Of a stretch of DNA of 64,000 bases, positions 9,011-20,500 are shown one piece after another. This DNA comes from Setophaga petechia (lineage: Eukaryota; Chordata; Aves; Passeriformes; Parulidae): assembly GCA_024362935.1 (NCBI GenBank), contig JANCRA010000010.1, positions 6,130,501 through 6,194,500 of the forward strand, read 5' to 3'. The notes under the pieces were generated by a model. The model ran no database searches. It saw only the letters and a list, made by a program, of their open reading frames with translations, and had not been told where the DNA came from. The position numbers and the translations under genes were made by a program. The number at the start of each line of letters is the position of its first letter. Within the stretch, counting starts at the first letter, position 1.

Positions 9011-10936
9011 GTCGCAGCTACTGTGATACTGATACAAGAAGCCAGGAAGCTCACTATGAGAAGGCACATTGATGTCTATGTACCACACATGGTAACCACT
9101 GTCTTAGAGCAGAAAGGAAGCTATTGGCTATCCCCCAGCAGGATGATGAAATTCCAGGTAGTCCTGACTGAGCAGGATGATGTCACATTAAAAACAACTA
9201 ACCTCTTGAATCCAGCTTTGTTCCTAGGTACCACAGCTGAAGAAGGCCCATTAGAGCACAACTGTGTAGAGGTAATAGAGTACACCTATTCAGCAAGAGA
9301 AGACCTGAGAGATGTCCCACTAGAGCAACCGGAGTGGGAGCTGTTTACAGATGGGAGCAGCTTCGTGGAAAACGGAACCAGATACGCTGGATATGCGGTA
9401 ACAACAGTCAATACAGTAGTAGAAGCAAAAGCATTACCACCAAATACATCTGCCCAGAAGGCAGAACTGGTTGCTTTAACCAGGGCACTAGAATTAAGTG
9501 AAGGGAAGAAGGTAAATATCTGGACTGACTCAAAATATGCTTTTGGAGTGGTGCATGTACATGGGGCACTGTGGAAAGAAAGGGGACTACTGTCTTCTCA
9601 AGGTACGCACATCAAACATCAGGATGCAGTCCTGCAATTGATAAAGGCAGTACAAAAGCCTGAACAAGTGGCAATCATACACTGCAAAGCACACCAATCA
9701 GGAAACTCCAAAATCTGTGAGGGAAATCGAAAGGCAGACTGGGCAGCCCGACAGGTTGCTCGGAATGTGCAAACAACAATGGCATTGATACCTTTAAAGC
9801 TTAATATGTCCCAGTTCAATTTGCCTCCAAACCCAAAATATTCAGCAGAAGATGAGAGACTGGCACGTTTGCTAAATGCACAAAAGAATTCAGAGGGATG
9901 GTATGTGACTGCACAAGGACAAATAGTGGTACCCCCCTTGATAATGAGAGAAGTTCTACAGATTAAACATAATGAATGTCACTGGGGAGCGGAAGCATTG
10001 GTAAAATTGCTAAAGCAGAGTTTAATTTCAGTACGGATGTTAACAATGGCAAAATCAGTAATGTCAAAATGTGATATCTGCTTGGAAAACAACCCAGTGG
10101 CTAGGCGACAGGCACAACTAGGAAGAATTCGGATAGGAATAGAGCCAGGAGACTATTGGCAGGTAGATTTTGTAGAACTGCCAAGGACTCGAGGATACAA
10201 ATACCTGTTAGTGGGGGTTGACACTTTCTCTGGGTGGCCAGAAGCCCTTCCCTGTCGCACGAACCAAGCAAAGGAAACAGTTAAGTGGTTACTACAGGAG
10301 ATTATTCCCAGATTTGGGGTACCTCTAGGAGTATCATCAGATAGGGGGCCCCATTTCATAGCTACAATAGTAAGAGAGGTAAGTAGATTGCTGGGGATAA
10401 CTTGGGACCTCCACACACCGTGGAGACCCCAGTCAAGTGGATTGGTAGAGAGGATGAATCAGACACTAAAAAGGCAAATCAGTAAGATTTGCCAAGAAGC
10501 CAAATTGCAGTGGCCTCAGGCCTTGCCAATAGCATTGTTGAGGATTCGGATAAAGCCTAGGAGTGGGATGTCAGTCAGTCCTTATGAGATATTGTATGGG
10601 AAACCATATGAATCTCCTGAGCCTAACCCTAATGTACACGTCACAGGAAAGCAGGAAGTGTATAATTATGTTCTTTCTCTCGGGAAAACTTTAGCTCGAC
10701 TCCGGAGCATCCTTGTGTGGAACAGACCACTGACTCTCGAGAATCCGGTTCATAACATACATCCAGGAGACGAGGTGTACATCAAAAACTGGAACGAAGA
10801 ACCACTGAAAGAAAAGTGGAGTGGACCCCATCAAGTACTACTGACCACCTTCACAGCAGTCAAAGTGGCCGGCGTGGACCCCTGGATTCACTATACCCGG
10901 GTGAAGAAAGTCCACCCTGGATCACAGACTATGTAA
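9011..10936 (+). pseudogene. pol: pol, RNase H and integrase segment (open frame)
   Basis: A single open frame (opening at 8984, 650 residues) covers the end of the RT connection, RNase H and integrase. RNase H has all four acidic residues by position (D123, E161, D182, D252). Integrase has the zinc site H329, H333, C363, C366, and the catalytic triad D395, D453, E489 with 35 residues between the last two. A C-terminal WSGPHQV block followed by HYTRVK is like the gammaretroviral GPY/F module. The frame ends at TAA 10934-10936, 29 bases before env. These domains look intact, but they are normally released from Gag-Pol, which this copy cannot make because the upstream RT and gag are broken. Confidence 0.85.
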
Positions 10937-10965
10937 ACTGTGGAATTGACAAGGCTACAGATAAG

Positions 10966-12714
10966 ATGTGTTTTACTTTAAGAATGCTTGTGCTAATATT
11001 ATGGTCATTAATGCCTCTGGGATGTGGAATGCAAAATGATCAACAAACTACTCTTCATTCTAGAATGAAGAGAGAGGTACAAACAGAAACACAGGTGATA
11101 AATGTTCCTAATGCAGTTCGGGCTGAGAATATAATGATTGGATTGGTCAAAGATTTTGCCAAAATGCAAAACACCAGTAGAATAACTGCCTGCCTGCCAA
11201 TACCAAAGGCAGCAGGAGATCCAGTAAATTGGGGAATCATAACATCAAAATTACCTGAAATACAAGGGAACAAAACAATTACATGTAAACAGGTACCCGA
11301 ATCTAGGCAAGTAATCAAGGAAATTTGGGAGAAAATAGGAACATGGATGAGACCCTTGAGCCAGAAAGACTGTATTCTAAGTGATGGCATACTAGGAACC
11401 CCTATGGGAGAATCAGGAGGCATCACACAATGGCAATGCCATTTACCACACTATAAAAAGATTACAGAAAATGTTACAGAAACCACTCTGGTGTGGAATT
11501 GTGAGGCCAAGGATCGGAAAGATCAGATAGAGCCTTGGGAAAGTGCGTGGTCTGTGAGTATTCTTCAAAGATTCCAATATATGGCAAACACCCCTTGGTG
11601 TATTAAGTGGGAAGGCCCCGAGAATGAAACAGATCCAGCAATAGTAAACACTGCCACTAGTAGCAGAACGAGGGCAGACAAAGTAAGTTGGTGGGCATGT
11701 AATAAAACTTATGACTGCACTTCGGATGATGCAGAGATAAAACAGATGCCACCCCTGGCAATAGCCCTACAAATTGGTTGTGCCTGCAGAGGGATTAAAC
11801 ATAAACAAGGCAGAGTGAATTATAAAGCAGTTATAGGATGTACCAGAATTACAATCCGAGGTCCAGGACAATTTGTATGGGCAGCAAGTGATGGTACCTG
11901 GACAACACATCTGCCTGTAGATGGGAAAGTAAAGGAGATTACTTTAGGCCTTCCAACCTTATGTCCAATTTGGAAAAAGTCCCCATTTAACGGAAAACAT
12001 GAACTTCTGCAGATAAGAGCAAGACGGGAAGTTCTAGACAACGAAGATCCAGATGACACTTGGCAAGAACCCTCCAGTGGAGTGAAATTTGGGTGGGCCC
12101 TAGAGTCATTGCTTGGTCCTATAGCAAACTATAAGAGTAGAGAGATGCTGTACAAACTTACAGGCCAGGTAGGTAGATTGGCAAGAGTCACCCGGGAAGG
12201 ATTTAAGGAATTAAACATACAATTACAAGCCACCACAAAAATGACTTTACAAAATCGATTAGCCTTAGACTTGTTACTTCTGAAAGAGCATGGAGTATGT
12301 GGATTTTTAAAGGGACAGGTTGATCATTGTTGCGTTCATATCCCAAATGTAACTGCAAATGTAGAATATGACATCAGTAAGTTGAAACAAGTAGAGCATG
12401 AAGCACAAGAAGAACAAAAGGATTTGACTACAAGCTGGTTAGGAAAAATCTTTACAGGATTAGGGTGGAATGTGAGTTCATGGATTAAATCTATCATTGA
12501 GAATGTGATAATTTTACTAATCGTATTCTTAGCAATTTGGTTAGTTTACAGCATCTTAAAGGGAGAGATACAGAAGAAAACATCCTGGAACCAGAAGATA
12601 ATAAAAGCACTAACACAAGATCCGCGTCCACCATCCTCTGGTTCTCCAGTTCGTGATAACATCCACAACAATGTTTGCATCAACCCTGGATTTGAAGAAT
12701 CAAGTATAAATTGA
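10966..12714 (+). CDS. env: Retroviral envelope glycoprotein, intact
   Basis: 582 residues with no interruption. I chose the ATG at 10966 because it opens a hydrophobic signal peptide (about 1-22); the frame also extends upstream to 10816 inside pol with no signal. Basic sites are RMKR (33-36) and RARR (351-354); the latter fits SU/TM cleavage, giving SU up to 354 and TM 355-582. In TM, a hydrophobic stretch near 375-390 could be an internal fusion peptide. An immunosuppressive-like LQNRLALDLL block (428-437) precedes C445 and C455-C456, spaced CX9CC, not CX6CC. The membrane span is about 513-531, with a tail of about 51 residues. Seven N-glycosylation sequons are visible. No CXXC motif was found in SU. 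Env normally mediates receptor binding and membrane fusion; expression and activity here are unknown. Confidence 0.9.
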   Translation: MCFTLRMLVLILWSLMPLGCGMQNDQQTTLHSRMKREVQTETQVINVPNAVRAENIMIGLVKDFAKMQNTSRITACLPIPKAAGDPVNWGIITSKLPEIQGNKTITCKQVPESRQVIKEIWEKIGTWMRPLSQKDCILSDGILGTPMGESGGITQWQCHLPHYKKITENVTETTLVWNCEAKDRKDQIEPWESAWSVSILQRFQYMANTPWCIKWEGPENETDPAIVNTATSSRTRADKVSWWACNKTYDCTSDDAEIKQMPPLAIALQIGCACRGIKHKQGRVNYKAVIGCTRITIRGPGQFVWAASDGTWTTHLPVDGKVKEITLGLPTLCPIWKKSPFNGKHELLQIRARREVLDNEDPDDTWQEPSSGVKFGWALESLLGPIANYKSREMLYKLTGQVGRLARVTREGFKELNIQLQATTKMTLQNRLALDLLLLKEHGVCGFLKGQVDHCCVHIPNVTANVEYDISKLKQVEHEAQEEQKDLTTSWLGKIFTGLGWNVSSWIKSIIENVIILLIVFLAIWLVYSILKGEIQKKTSWNQKIIKALTQDPRPPSSGSPVRDNIHNNVCINPGFEESSIN

Positions 12715-12776
12715 GGAATAAAAAGGACTGTATCAAGTGAAAACATTTACACCTATAGTGAAGTGAAAATGCTTTC

Positions 12777-12789
12777 AAAGGGGGGAAAA
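12777..12789 (+). promoter_or_regulatory. Polypurine tract
   Basis: AAAGGGGGGAAAA abuts the TG of the 3' LTR. This is the expected primer for plus-strand DNA synthesis and it looks undamaged. Confidence 0.9.
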
Positions 12790-13174
12790 TGATAGTAAAA
12801 CCCTAGAAAATGTCAAAGATAGAACTCTAAGATGTTAGGCTCTGTACCTTTCTCAGAACACTAGATGTTAGGCTCTGTACTTTTCTCAGAACACTGCACC
12901 GGCGTAAGCAGTATGATAAATGATATAATTGTTAGATGTGATGATTGTTTAGTAATTAAGTATAATTATTATACCGTAAGAATATACGTATACAATAGAA
13001 CAATGTAAGTTTAATAATTAACATGAAAGTTATGTAACGATAGAGTATAAAATATGTTCACCTCGAATGTATAGTCGGAATCAGATTTGGGTTGCAATAC
13101 CCCGATTCCCAGAGCTCTTAATAAAAAGCACCGCATATAATCACTCCGTGGTTATGTGTTTTTGAACGCTAACA
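12790..13174 (+). repeat. 3' LTR
   Basis: 385 bp, same ends and same length as the 5' LTR, with no difference found on direct reading. TATA box at 13046-13052, AATAAA at 13120-13125, U3 duplication at 12830-12895. Transcripts starting here would run into host DNA opposite to RAD54L2. Confidence 0.95.
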
Positions 13175-13178
13175 ATAC
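13175..13178 (+). repeat. Target-site duplication, right copy (ATAC)
   Basis: ATAC directly after the final CA of the 3' LTR; matches 5574-5577. Confidence 0.85.
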
Positions 13179-14805
13179 TGGGAACTCCCTTGTTACTTAC
13201 CTGAACTAACACTTCCATTTCTGCTACATTCTCATTAGAAAAAGCCATCATGTGAATAAAAAAAAAAGAGGAATGCATTCGTTTTTCTGTAAACATTTTT
13301 ATAAAAGTATTTAAAATCAAAACAGCATCTTCAAATAGCACATGGCTGAAAGAATATAACAACAAAACAAACAACACTTGAGGACAACAATTTATTTTGA
13401 AGCCAAAAATTCTTTAGTAACTAGAAGAAGAGAGAATCTGTTTTTAAGACGTTTTATGCTAAGAAAAGGAAGATCACTCTCAGTTGGTTTAGGTAGGTAT
13501 ATTCAAATACCTGCATACCCTTTGAAGTTATTAAAAATTGCAATTTTAAAGGAAGCCAACAGAGCACCCCCTTAGGCTCTGGTATGGTTTTGTGATACAA
13601 AGTTTGATGGCAAATTCAGCATGGGGAATTCCCACCTGAGCTCTGCATTCCTGTCTCTGTGCCCTAGAACATCAGCCCTTCTGGACCAACAGACATTTCT
13701 AGGATCATGGCATGACCCAGAACAGTTATCTGGTAACACTCAAATGTAACCTGCACAGCACAGGCCCACGAACCCCTGCATCAGCCCTGGCCTGAACTGC
13801 TCCTCTCCTGAAGAGAGCAGGGCAGGTGGAACTAGGTGAGGATAGAAGGTGACAACTTAGCACTTCCATCTTTCATCTTGTAAAATAAACAAAGGAGAAC
13901 CCAACCTGTATGCTGGCAGTAAAGAACATTTCCCAGCTGTTAAAAATTATTACTGTGAATGAGCAATAATTGTCCATAGCATCCATCAAATTGTTTATGG
14001 ATGGGACAAGCCAATGACACAAATACATTTATTGTCACCACATCCTTTAAATAATACAAGTAATTGCAAATCAGCTCATTTACTTCATATAATTGCTTTC
14101 CTGAAATTTGAAGCTATTTTAAAAATTCTACTCTCCTTGCAATTTATACTTGTGGCTTGTTTTCCTGATGGGAATATTTTTTGGCCAGGAGACCATATTT
14201 AACATTAAATATCTATTAAAATTAAACAGCCACATAAGGACTTCTCCCTACCAAAAGCTGGACAAATCCTAACCCTTACACAATCTCCCAAGGGGTGACA
14301 GACAGTTTTCTATAACAATGTATTGATGCCTCAGGTTTTAACTTTTATATTTTTCAGATTCTGTACTGCTTTAGTGTGTAGCTCTGAGCTTCATATTAAG
14401 GGATGGTGAGCTCTCTTCACAGAGTAGCTGACAAAACAATTCCTCTTCTGGCTTGGGACCAAGGACTACCACCCAAATTTCAGGCCCAAGAGCACAAACA
14501 ATGTGAACTGAAGAGAGAAAACCAAGAAGGATGGGACTTCATAACCAAAAGCTGAAACTGGACAATTAACTGCAATATGCAAATGGAGCAGAACTGATAA
14601 AAGTGAGAGACCCCATGAGTGGTTGTGCATTTTGTGATCATTTTGGTTCACCTGGGGTGCAGCCCTGGCTGGGCTCTTGTGCTGCCCTAGATGGATCCAC
14701 AGAGACCTTTTAATAAATCCCTCCTTTATTCTTTAACTCTGTCTAGCCTCTGTTCTAGGCCAGCCTTCACAAGGCATCAGTACATTCCCAACCCCATTCA
14801 CTCAC
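13179..14805 (-). other. RAD54L2: RAD54L2 intron 2, part upstream of the ERV
   Basis: Intron sequence between the 3' LTR and the splice donor of the first coding exon. It is AT-rich with short open frames only. I recognise no exon or repeat in it. Confidence 0.6.
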
Positions 14806-15012
14806 CACTTTCATCAAGTAAGTCCTCCTCGTCATCCCCATCATTGTCCTCCTCCATCGCCTCCTCCTCATCTTCCTCCTCCTCCTCTTCCATATCCTCC
14901 TGCTCCAAGTCCGGGTCCAGGTCCGGATCACTCCCTGAGATTGACTCGTCTGACATGATTCCCAGTGGTGCTCCTTGTGCATTACCTGCTCATGTTCTAC
15001 CGTGAGGCAGCC
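14806..15012 (-). CDS. RAD54L2: RAD54L2 exon 2, first coding exon (partial gene)
   Basis: On the minus strand a good acceptor (pyrimidine tract, CTTGCAG, intron ends at 15013) opens this exon. The ATG is at 14956-14954 and the donor GTGAGT follows 14806 (phase 1). The 50 full codons read MSDESISGSDPDLDPD and then a Glu/Asp-rich run ending DDEEDLLDES. This matches the start of vertebrate RAD54L2 (ARIP4), which begins MSDES.SGSDPDLDPD. RAD54L2 is a nuclear SNF2-family ATPase that binds androgen receptor and remodels chromatin; the acidic N terminus precedes the helicase domain, which lies beyond the window. The remaining exons are to the left, past the ERV. A second possible donor (CAG|GTAATG after 14986) lies inside the 5'UTR part of this exon. 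Confidence 0.9.
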
Positions 15013-17264
15013 CTGCAAGGACACCAAAGAGGAACGTGAGCCCAGCAAATCCCTGCCTTTGAGCCTCAAGGCTCAGCATCACAGCAGCATTACTGCACAT
15101 AAAAAAACAAATCAGCCTTTTAAATAACAGACTTCGATATCAGACAAGGCACAAAATCCTGTGGAGAAAACAGATGCTGCAAGAAATGGATCATAATGAT
15201 ACAGGCCCAGCACTGAAGAATCTCCATCTCTTCATTGGTGCCCTTGACATGCACACAGGACTTTTCCTGCTGGAAAATTCCTGGTATCAATGCCTGAGTA
15301 TTCAGAGATGCAAAAAGTAATAAATTATGTGAATGATTTCAGAACACTACCATCCAAAAAGGAAGCATACAAAAAAGGATCAGTGTCAGCATCCCCTCCA
15401 GATACCTGTTACCCTGATCCCTGCAAACACCACCACAGTGAGCAGAGACAGAAAGCCCCTCCTGCCTCAGCTGTACCCACTGCTGAGGTCACCCACCTCC
15501 TCACCACAGCCTGGCTGAAGTCTCTGATCCAGCCACACAACAAAAGCACTGTTACCTTCATAGTTTGGGCAGAAAACAACAAAGCTCCAGTTGTAAAGGT
15601 TGAACTCCCATTGTAAAACAGGGCAGGAAGAAAAGTAAACACAAAGAAAGAATGGACCAGACAAAATTTGCATTTCCTTTCTCTCAAGGACAAGATCTGG
15701 GGCTGGCTGTGCATAATTTCTCTGTTACATCACTCCAGTGCATTACAGCAGAAATTGTGGTAGAACACAAAAATAAAGCCTCAAGAGAGGACATGGGCAA
15801 TCACCAAGTCGCCAGTTTATCTGTTCAGATCATGCACTGTCACTTCTGGTCAGTGATGGGTACTCCTGAGCACTCCTCTTCCATACACACAGAATGATCC
15901 TAGAGGAGCCATGTAAGATGGATGAAAAGAAACACAACCAAGAAAGGAAAATAAAGAAGGCATCTTGATCTTAAGGAACATAAGCAAAGGATGTATTCAA
16001 AGATCAAGCTGCAGAAGAATTACTACCCACACATTCTCCAAAACATTTAAAGAAGGATGAAGGAAACATTTCCTCATCACTCACTTCCCACTGCCCCCTA
16101 CTTATACCACATTTCCACTGTAAACTATAAAATGTTTGAGAACTAATCAGCCACTTAAAAACAAACCTAAATCCCAAACATATAAGCAGATAAGGCAGTT
16201 CAAATATCTGTAAACACTTAAAATTTCATTTAATTTAACACTTAAATTTCATTTCCAGCTGTGTTTCAGCAGTTACCAGATTAACTCAGAAACCTGAAGG
16301 TTAAAGACAACACTCCTGTAGCAGGGCTGAAAATCTAACTGTTGAGTATGCTGAATTATTCCATCTGAAATCATTAGCTCCTGCTCTGCCCCCCTGTAAC
16401 ATTGAAGAGTGTCAGAAAGAAAGTAAACACAGGGAAGAGAAGGCATTGCAGAGATTGGCTTTGGAACAGGAAGCCTTTCACCACTGAGTCCCAGGAGCTC
16501 TTTACCACCAGGCAGAGACAACTGAAGTCCCTCCACTAGTACACGTGTCACACAGAATAAGTTGGCTTGGTCAAGCAGATGGCAGAAAAGGCCAAAACCT
16601 GAATTAGCTCAAGTGGAACTGTGCCAGTTTACACAAGCCAAAGATATTAATTCAGCTTCTGTGGTCTGCAGGTACAAGCCCAGTTGCTGTCAGGCTGCTG
16701 CAACACGGTCACCTCCAGCATCTCTTGTTTTCTGGTGTCTGGTGACTTCAGTCAAGGGCTGTATACACAAAGCCATCTATTATCAGAAGATTTTCCTAAC
16801 AAATGTTGTGCTAAAGTCTATGTCTATTTCAAAATTAGGTCTATTTCAAAACAGTGGCTTATTTTTAATTTTACATAGAAGCAACCAACTAAAAAACCAC
16901 AAACATTGCTAATACAGCAGGAATGAACTCTCCTCTACAAACAGCAAAAGCAGAAGTGCTGTAATGTCACTAAATGCTCCAGGTCAAAGAATGACACATG
17001 ATACAGCTTCTCTCATCAGTATCCTCCTGTGTGTCATCCTCTCATGTCCCATCATTTGTCCCAGAACCTCAAAATATAAAAAACCCAAATCAAAACACAA
17101 AACATTCTATGAAAATTGTTTAAATGCAAGGCTATGGGTCCCTGTGTCTTAACAGATAAAATCAAACCTAGTGGAGAGCAGCTCTCTCTCAGACTGGAGC
17201 ACAAAAGGGCTCTAATCTAAGCCTTATTTTTGTTTAGCAGTAACTCACGTTCTGTATAAGCCAA

Positions 17265-17580
17265 CTCCTGACACCCGCTCGGCAGCCCCGGCCATATGCA
17301 GGAGAGTTAAACAGAAGCCTTTGAAAGAACTTAACTAAATCTTTCAGAGCTGGGTGAAACAAAGATGGTTAACTGCTCCGTGCCCACGGTCGTGCTGCCG
17401 TCTATGTCTGTCCCTTCCCTCCCTGGGGCTGGGTCCCGGGAGGGCTCCTGCCCTGCCTGGTGGCAGCAGGTACGCGGTGCACAGCCCAGGGCCTGCCCTC
17501 GTTTCTCACACCGATCTGACCCAGTTCGGAGCCTGCCACCAAGGGGAATTACACAACAGGGCCAGATTGTGGCCGCCGCT
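17265..17580. other. CpG-enriched patch in RAD54L2 intron 1
   Basis: This 300-base stretch has clearly more CG dinucleotides and G+C than the intron around it (for example CACGGTCGTGCTGCCG, GTACGCGG). It is too weak to call an island. It may be an enhancer or a minor promoter; no exon was recognised in it. Confidence 0.3.
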
Positions 17581-20500
17581 ACTGTTTTATGGCTGAGTTA
17601 TTCCAACCTGCCCCATCTCCTGCCTTTGCAGACGCAGGCACTGTGCTCAGTGTTTAATCGCTGGAGGAAGGGCACTTTGCGAGAGATAAACTGATTACCT
17701 GACACATCCCCGCACGGGATGTGAGCCTCAGGAGGGTTACAGCTCCAAGAAATCCCAATCAAACCCTCTGCACCACCCTTATAGCAGATATTCAGCTTTC
17801 CAGCACAGTGCCTTAACAGTGGTGAGGCAGCTGAGAAACCGGGCTGGGATCTTAGGGGGAAACACTTGGAAAAATTTCTCTTGCTTACCCAGGGAGGAAA
17901 AAAGAGCTGTCATGTTTATCCTACCCAGAAGTTAAACCCTGCAATCAACTGCACATCAAATTAACATCCAAGACAGCCTCTCTCATGTATTATGTCCCGT
18001 CTTTCAACAAAGATAAAAATACTTCTGAAGTTTTTTGGGCTTTGCTTTTTTAAGGTAGAACACCTCAGCTAGGAAGAAAATGCCACGTGCTGATGACTGC
18101 CTCCTCCTCAAGCCTGCACAGAAAGAAGGCCCATTTCTAGGTGAGGAAACCTTGAGAATTTGGACACATTTCTGTTGTCCTCACGTTTTTCTTTCCCTCT
18201 GCAAAGCTTTAAAATTACTTCTCACATAAAAAGTTGACAGAGAAATGTGAAAGCAACATTTCCCCTTCTACACGATAGTTGTTCACAGCAGAGTTGTGCA
18301 TGCCATGAGCCAAACTGTTAAATGAAACAGCAATCATCAAGGGATGTGGGGACTTAGGGCATTTCTGTACATCACTTTCATCAGAGGATCCACTAGCACT
18401 GTAAATACTAAACCATTATTTAATTAACTATTACAGATACCACTGAGTAAAAAGCAAGGATGCAGGACAAGGCAGAATAGAGTCCTTCCTCACTTGAGGA
18501 GGAGCAGGGTTCCCCTGTACTTACAGAAACCCACAAAAGCCAAAGTGACTTTACAGAAGCTCTTTGCCCACTACAACACAAGTGATTTAGGGACAGGACA
18601 TGCTCATCCTGAGTACACAACCATCCCATACAAATCCCTTCAGAAAGGGCAGGTTTAACACTAATGCTGCTCCAGTGCTGAACAGTAAAGAGGATTCCAT
18701 CACCTCTCCAACCTCTAGCCAAGCCCAATATCTGGGACTCATCAAGATTTGTCCCTTAAAGCCTGTTTTGTAACCAAGACTTCACACTGGCCACTGTGGT
18801 GCCAGGCCATAGAAACAGGATCAAGCACCCTGGCAAATCACAAGAGGATTTGCACAGATAGTTTAATAAAAACAGATATTTCTAAGTCTGTACTGCACAA
18901 CACTCTTCACTGTTTGTTACACAGTCATGTTTTATGGCAACAATAATTTCCTTTTCTGTTTTTCTTTTTTGTTGCGCAACAAAAGAGTAAAATGGTTGAT
19001 TGGGGCCATAAGATTCCTCTCAATGCACTCAGCTCACACACAAACACTCCAAACTGGACGTGTCTGAGGGTAATGCAGGTTCCTTGGGGGAAATCTCATC
19101 TGTGTGTTAGACCACCACTAGCACCATTTTGGTGCCTCATAGGCAGCCTTCAGTATCTAGCAGAACATTACCATAAAGCACACAACTGCATGAGTAAAGG
19201 AACTATGAGCTTAAGCTTCTCTATGACAAAAAGTCTTGTGACAGTTCCAACAGTTTTACTATAGTAGTCCAGCAGACCTCTATATGCTTTAAACAAAGCA
19301 AAGAAGTGTTTCCTGAAAAAAAAAAGGAACTTATTCCCTCCAAGTTGTATTTAAAGCCATCCTAAATTGATACTTCATGATTTAAATCCCTTCTTCCTTT
19401 GCAGCCTGAGACTGTCAAGAGTCCAGCTATGCAGTTTCTCTGCTGTGACTCACAGCTAACTGGTCATCACACACTGCTGGCTGGGAAGGACGAAAACAAT
19501 TCTCCTCCTTCATTTTATCTTGTTCAAATCACAAACAAACTAAGTAGCATTGATCCCCTCTAACTGATGTGTTCTCCACAGGAATATTAAACTGAAGGAA
19601 AAAGAAGCAGCCTGTGAAATCATAAATTGAGGAGCATCTGCTTGTCCTGGACCACCCTTCTAAGGAAGGCAAGTGTGCTTCTCCCCATTCCACATAAATA
19701 TTGAACAATGGATCTGGTCTTCATCCACACTGCATGTGAGTATTAAGGAGCCCACTGTGATTTGTGGGGAACAGGAACTGAGAGCAAAAAAAATAAGACT
19801 GCTTTTAGAAACACATTCATGTATCAGTTTTGAGAGAGTTGCAGGACCTGCTCTTTTATTCTCTCCAGGCTAACAATCTCCCTCCTAAAAGGCACCACAA
19901 AACTAAAACCAGCCTGAAACTGGTTGTTCCCTGACAACACGAACAACAAAAGCTGCTGCAAGAAAGTGTGGGAGAAATGAAAAAAAAAACCCCAAAACAG
20001 CACAAGAAAAAAAACCCAAAAAACCCATAAAATCAATCCATAAAGAAAGAAAAGGGAGAGCTAATCCTTCCCCTCTGCTGACATGACAGTGCTAGCACTG
20101 AGAATGTGACAATGAACATTACATAAGGCCTGGCTCCCACTGCGATCCGAACAAAAAGAGCCAGCGTGAGTCAATGGCAGCATCTGCAGCTCCTTACACA
20201 ACCTGAGCATCCAACACCTGCTGTGGGAGCAGCCACAGGGTCCTGCTCTCCTGCACCCCGGCAGGGATCTGGGAACACCCCACTGCCAGCACTGGCAACG
20301 TTTTGTGACCCTTAAAGGAAACCTGAACTCTCCATAAGATGCCAGCATTCCCTTCCCCATAGACCTTGTGAGGTTCTTCACCTCTGGACACAGCCAGCAG
20401 AAATGGCCAAATGTTTTTGTGTTTGTGTTTATGTATGTATATCTAGATGGGTATATAATTATTTGCCTGATCACTGATGCATTGCTTCTAAGGGCAATTT

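Larger units (their letters stand above)
5578..13174 (+). mobile_element. Full-length class I (gamma-type) endogenous retrovirus
   Basis: A complete provirus of 7,597 bp: 5' LTR, primer binding site, leader with a splice donor, gag, pol, env, polypurine tract and 3' LTR, flanked by a 4-bp ATAC duplication. Class I assignment rests on a capsid resembling gammaretroviral CA, a single CCHC zinc knuckle, gamma-like RNase H and integrase with a GPY/F-like tail, and the 4-bp duplication. It sits antisense inside RAD54L2 intron 2. The LTRs are identical over 385 bases, so the insertion is recent. gag and pol are nevertheless broken many times, while env is open throughout. The closest named family was not determined. 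Confidence 0.95.
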
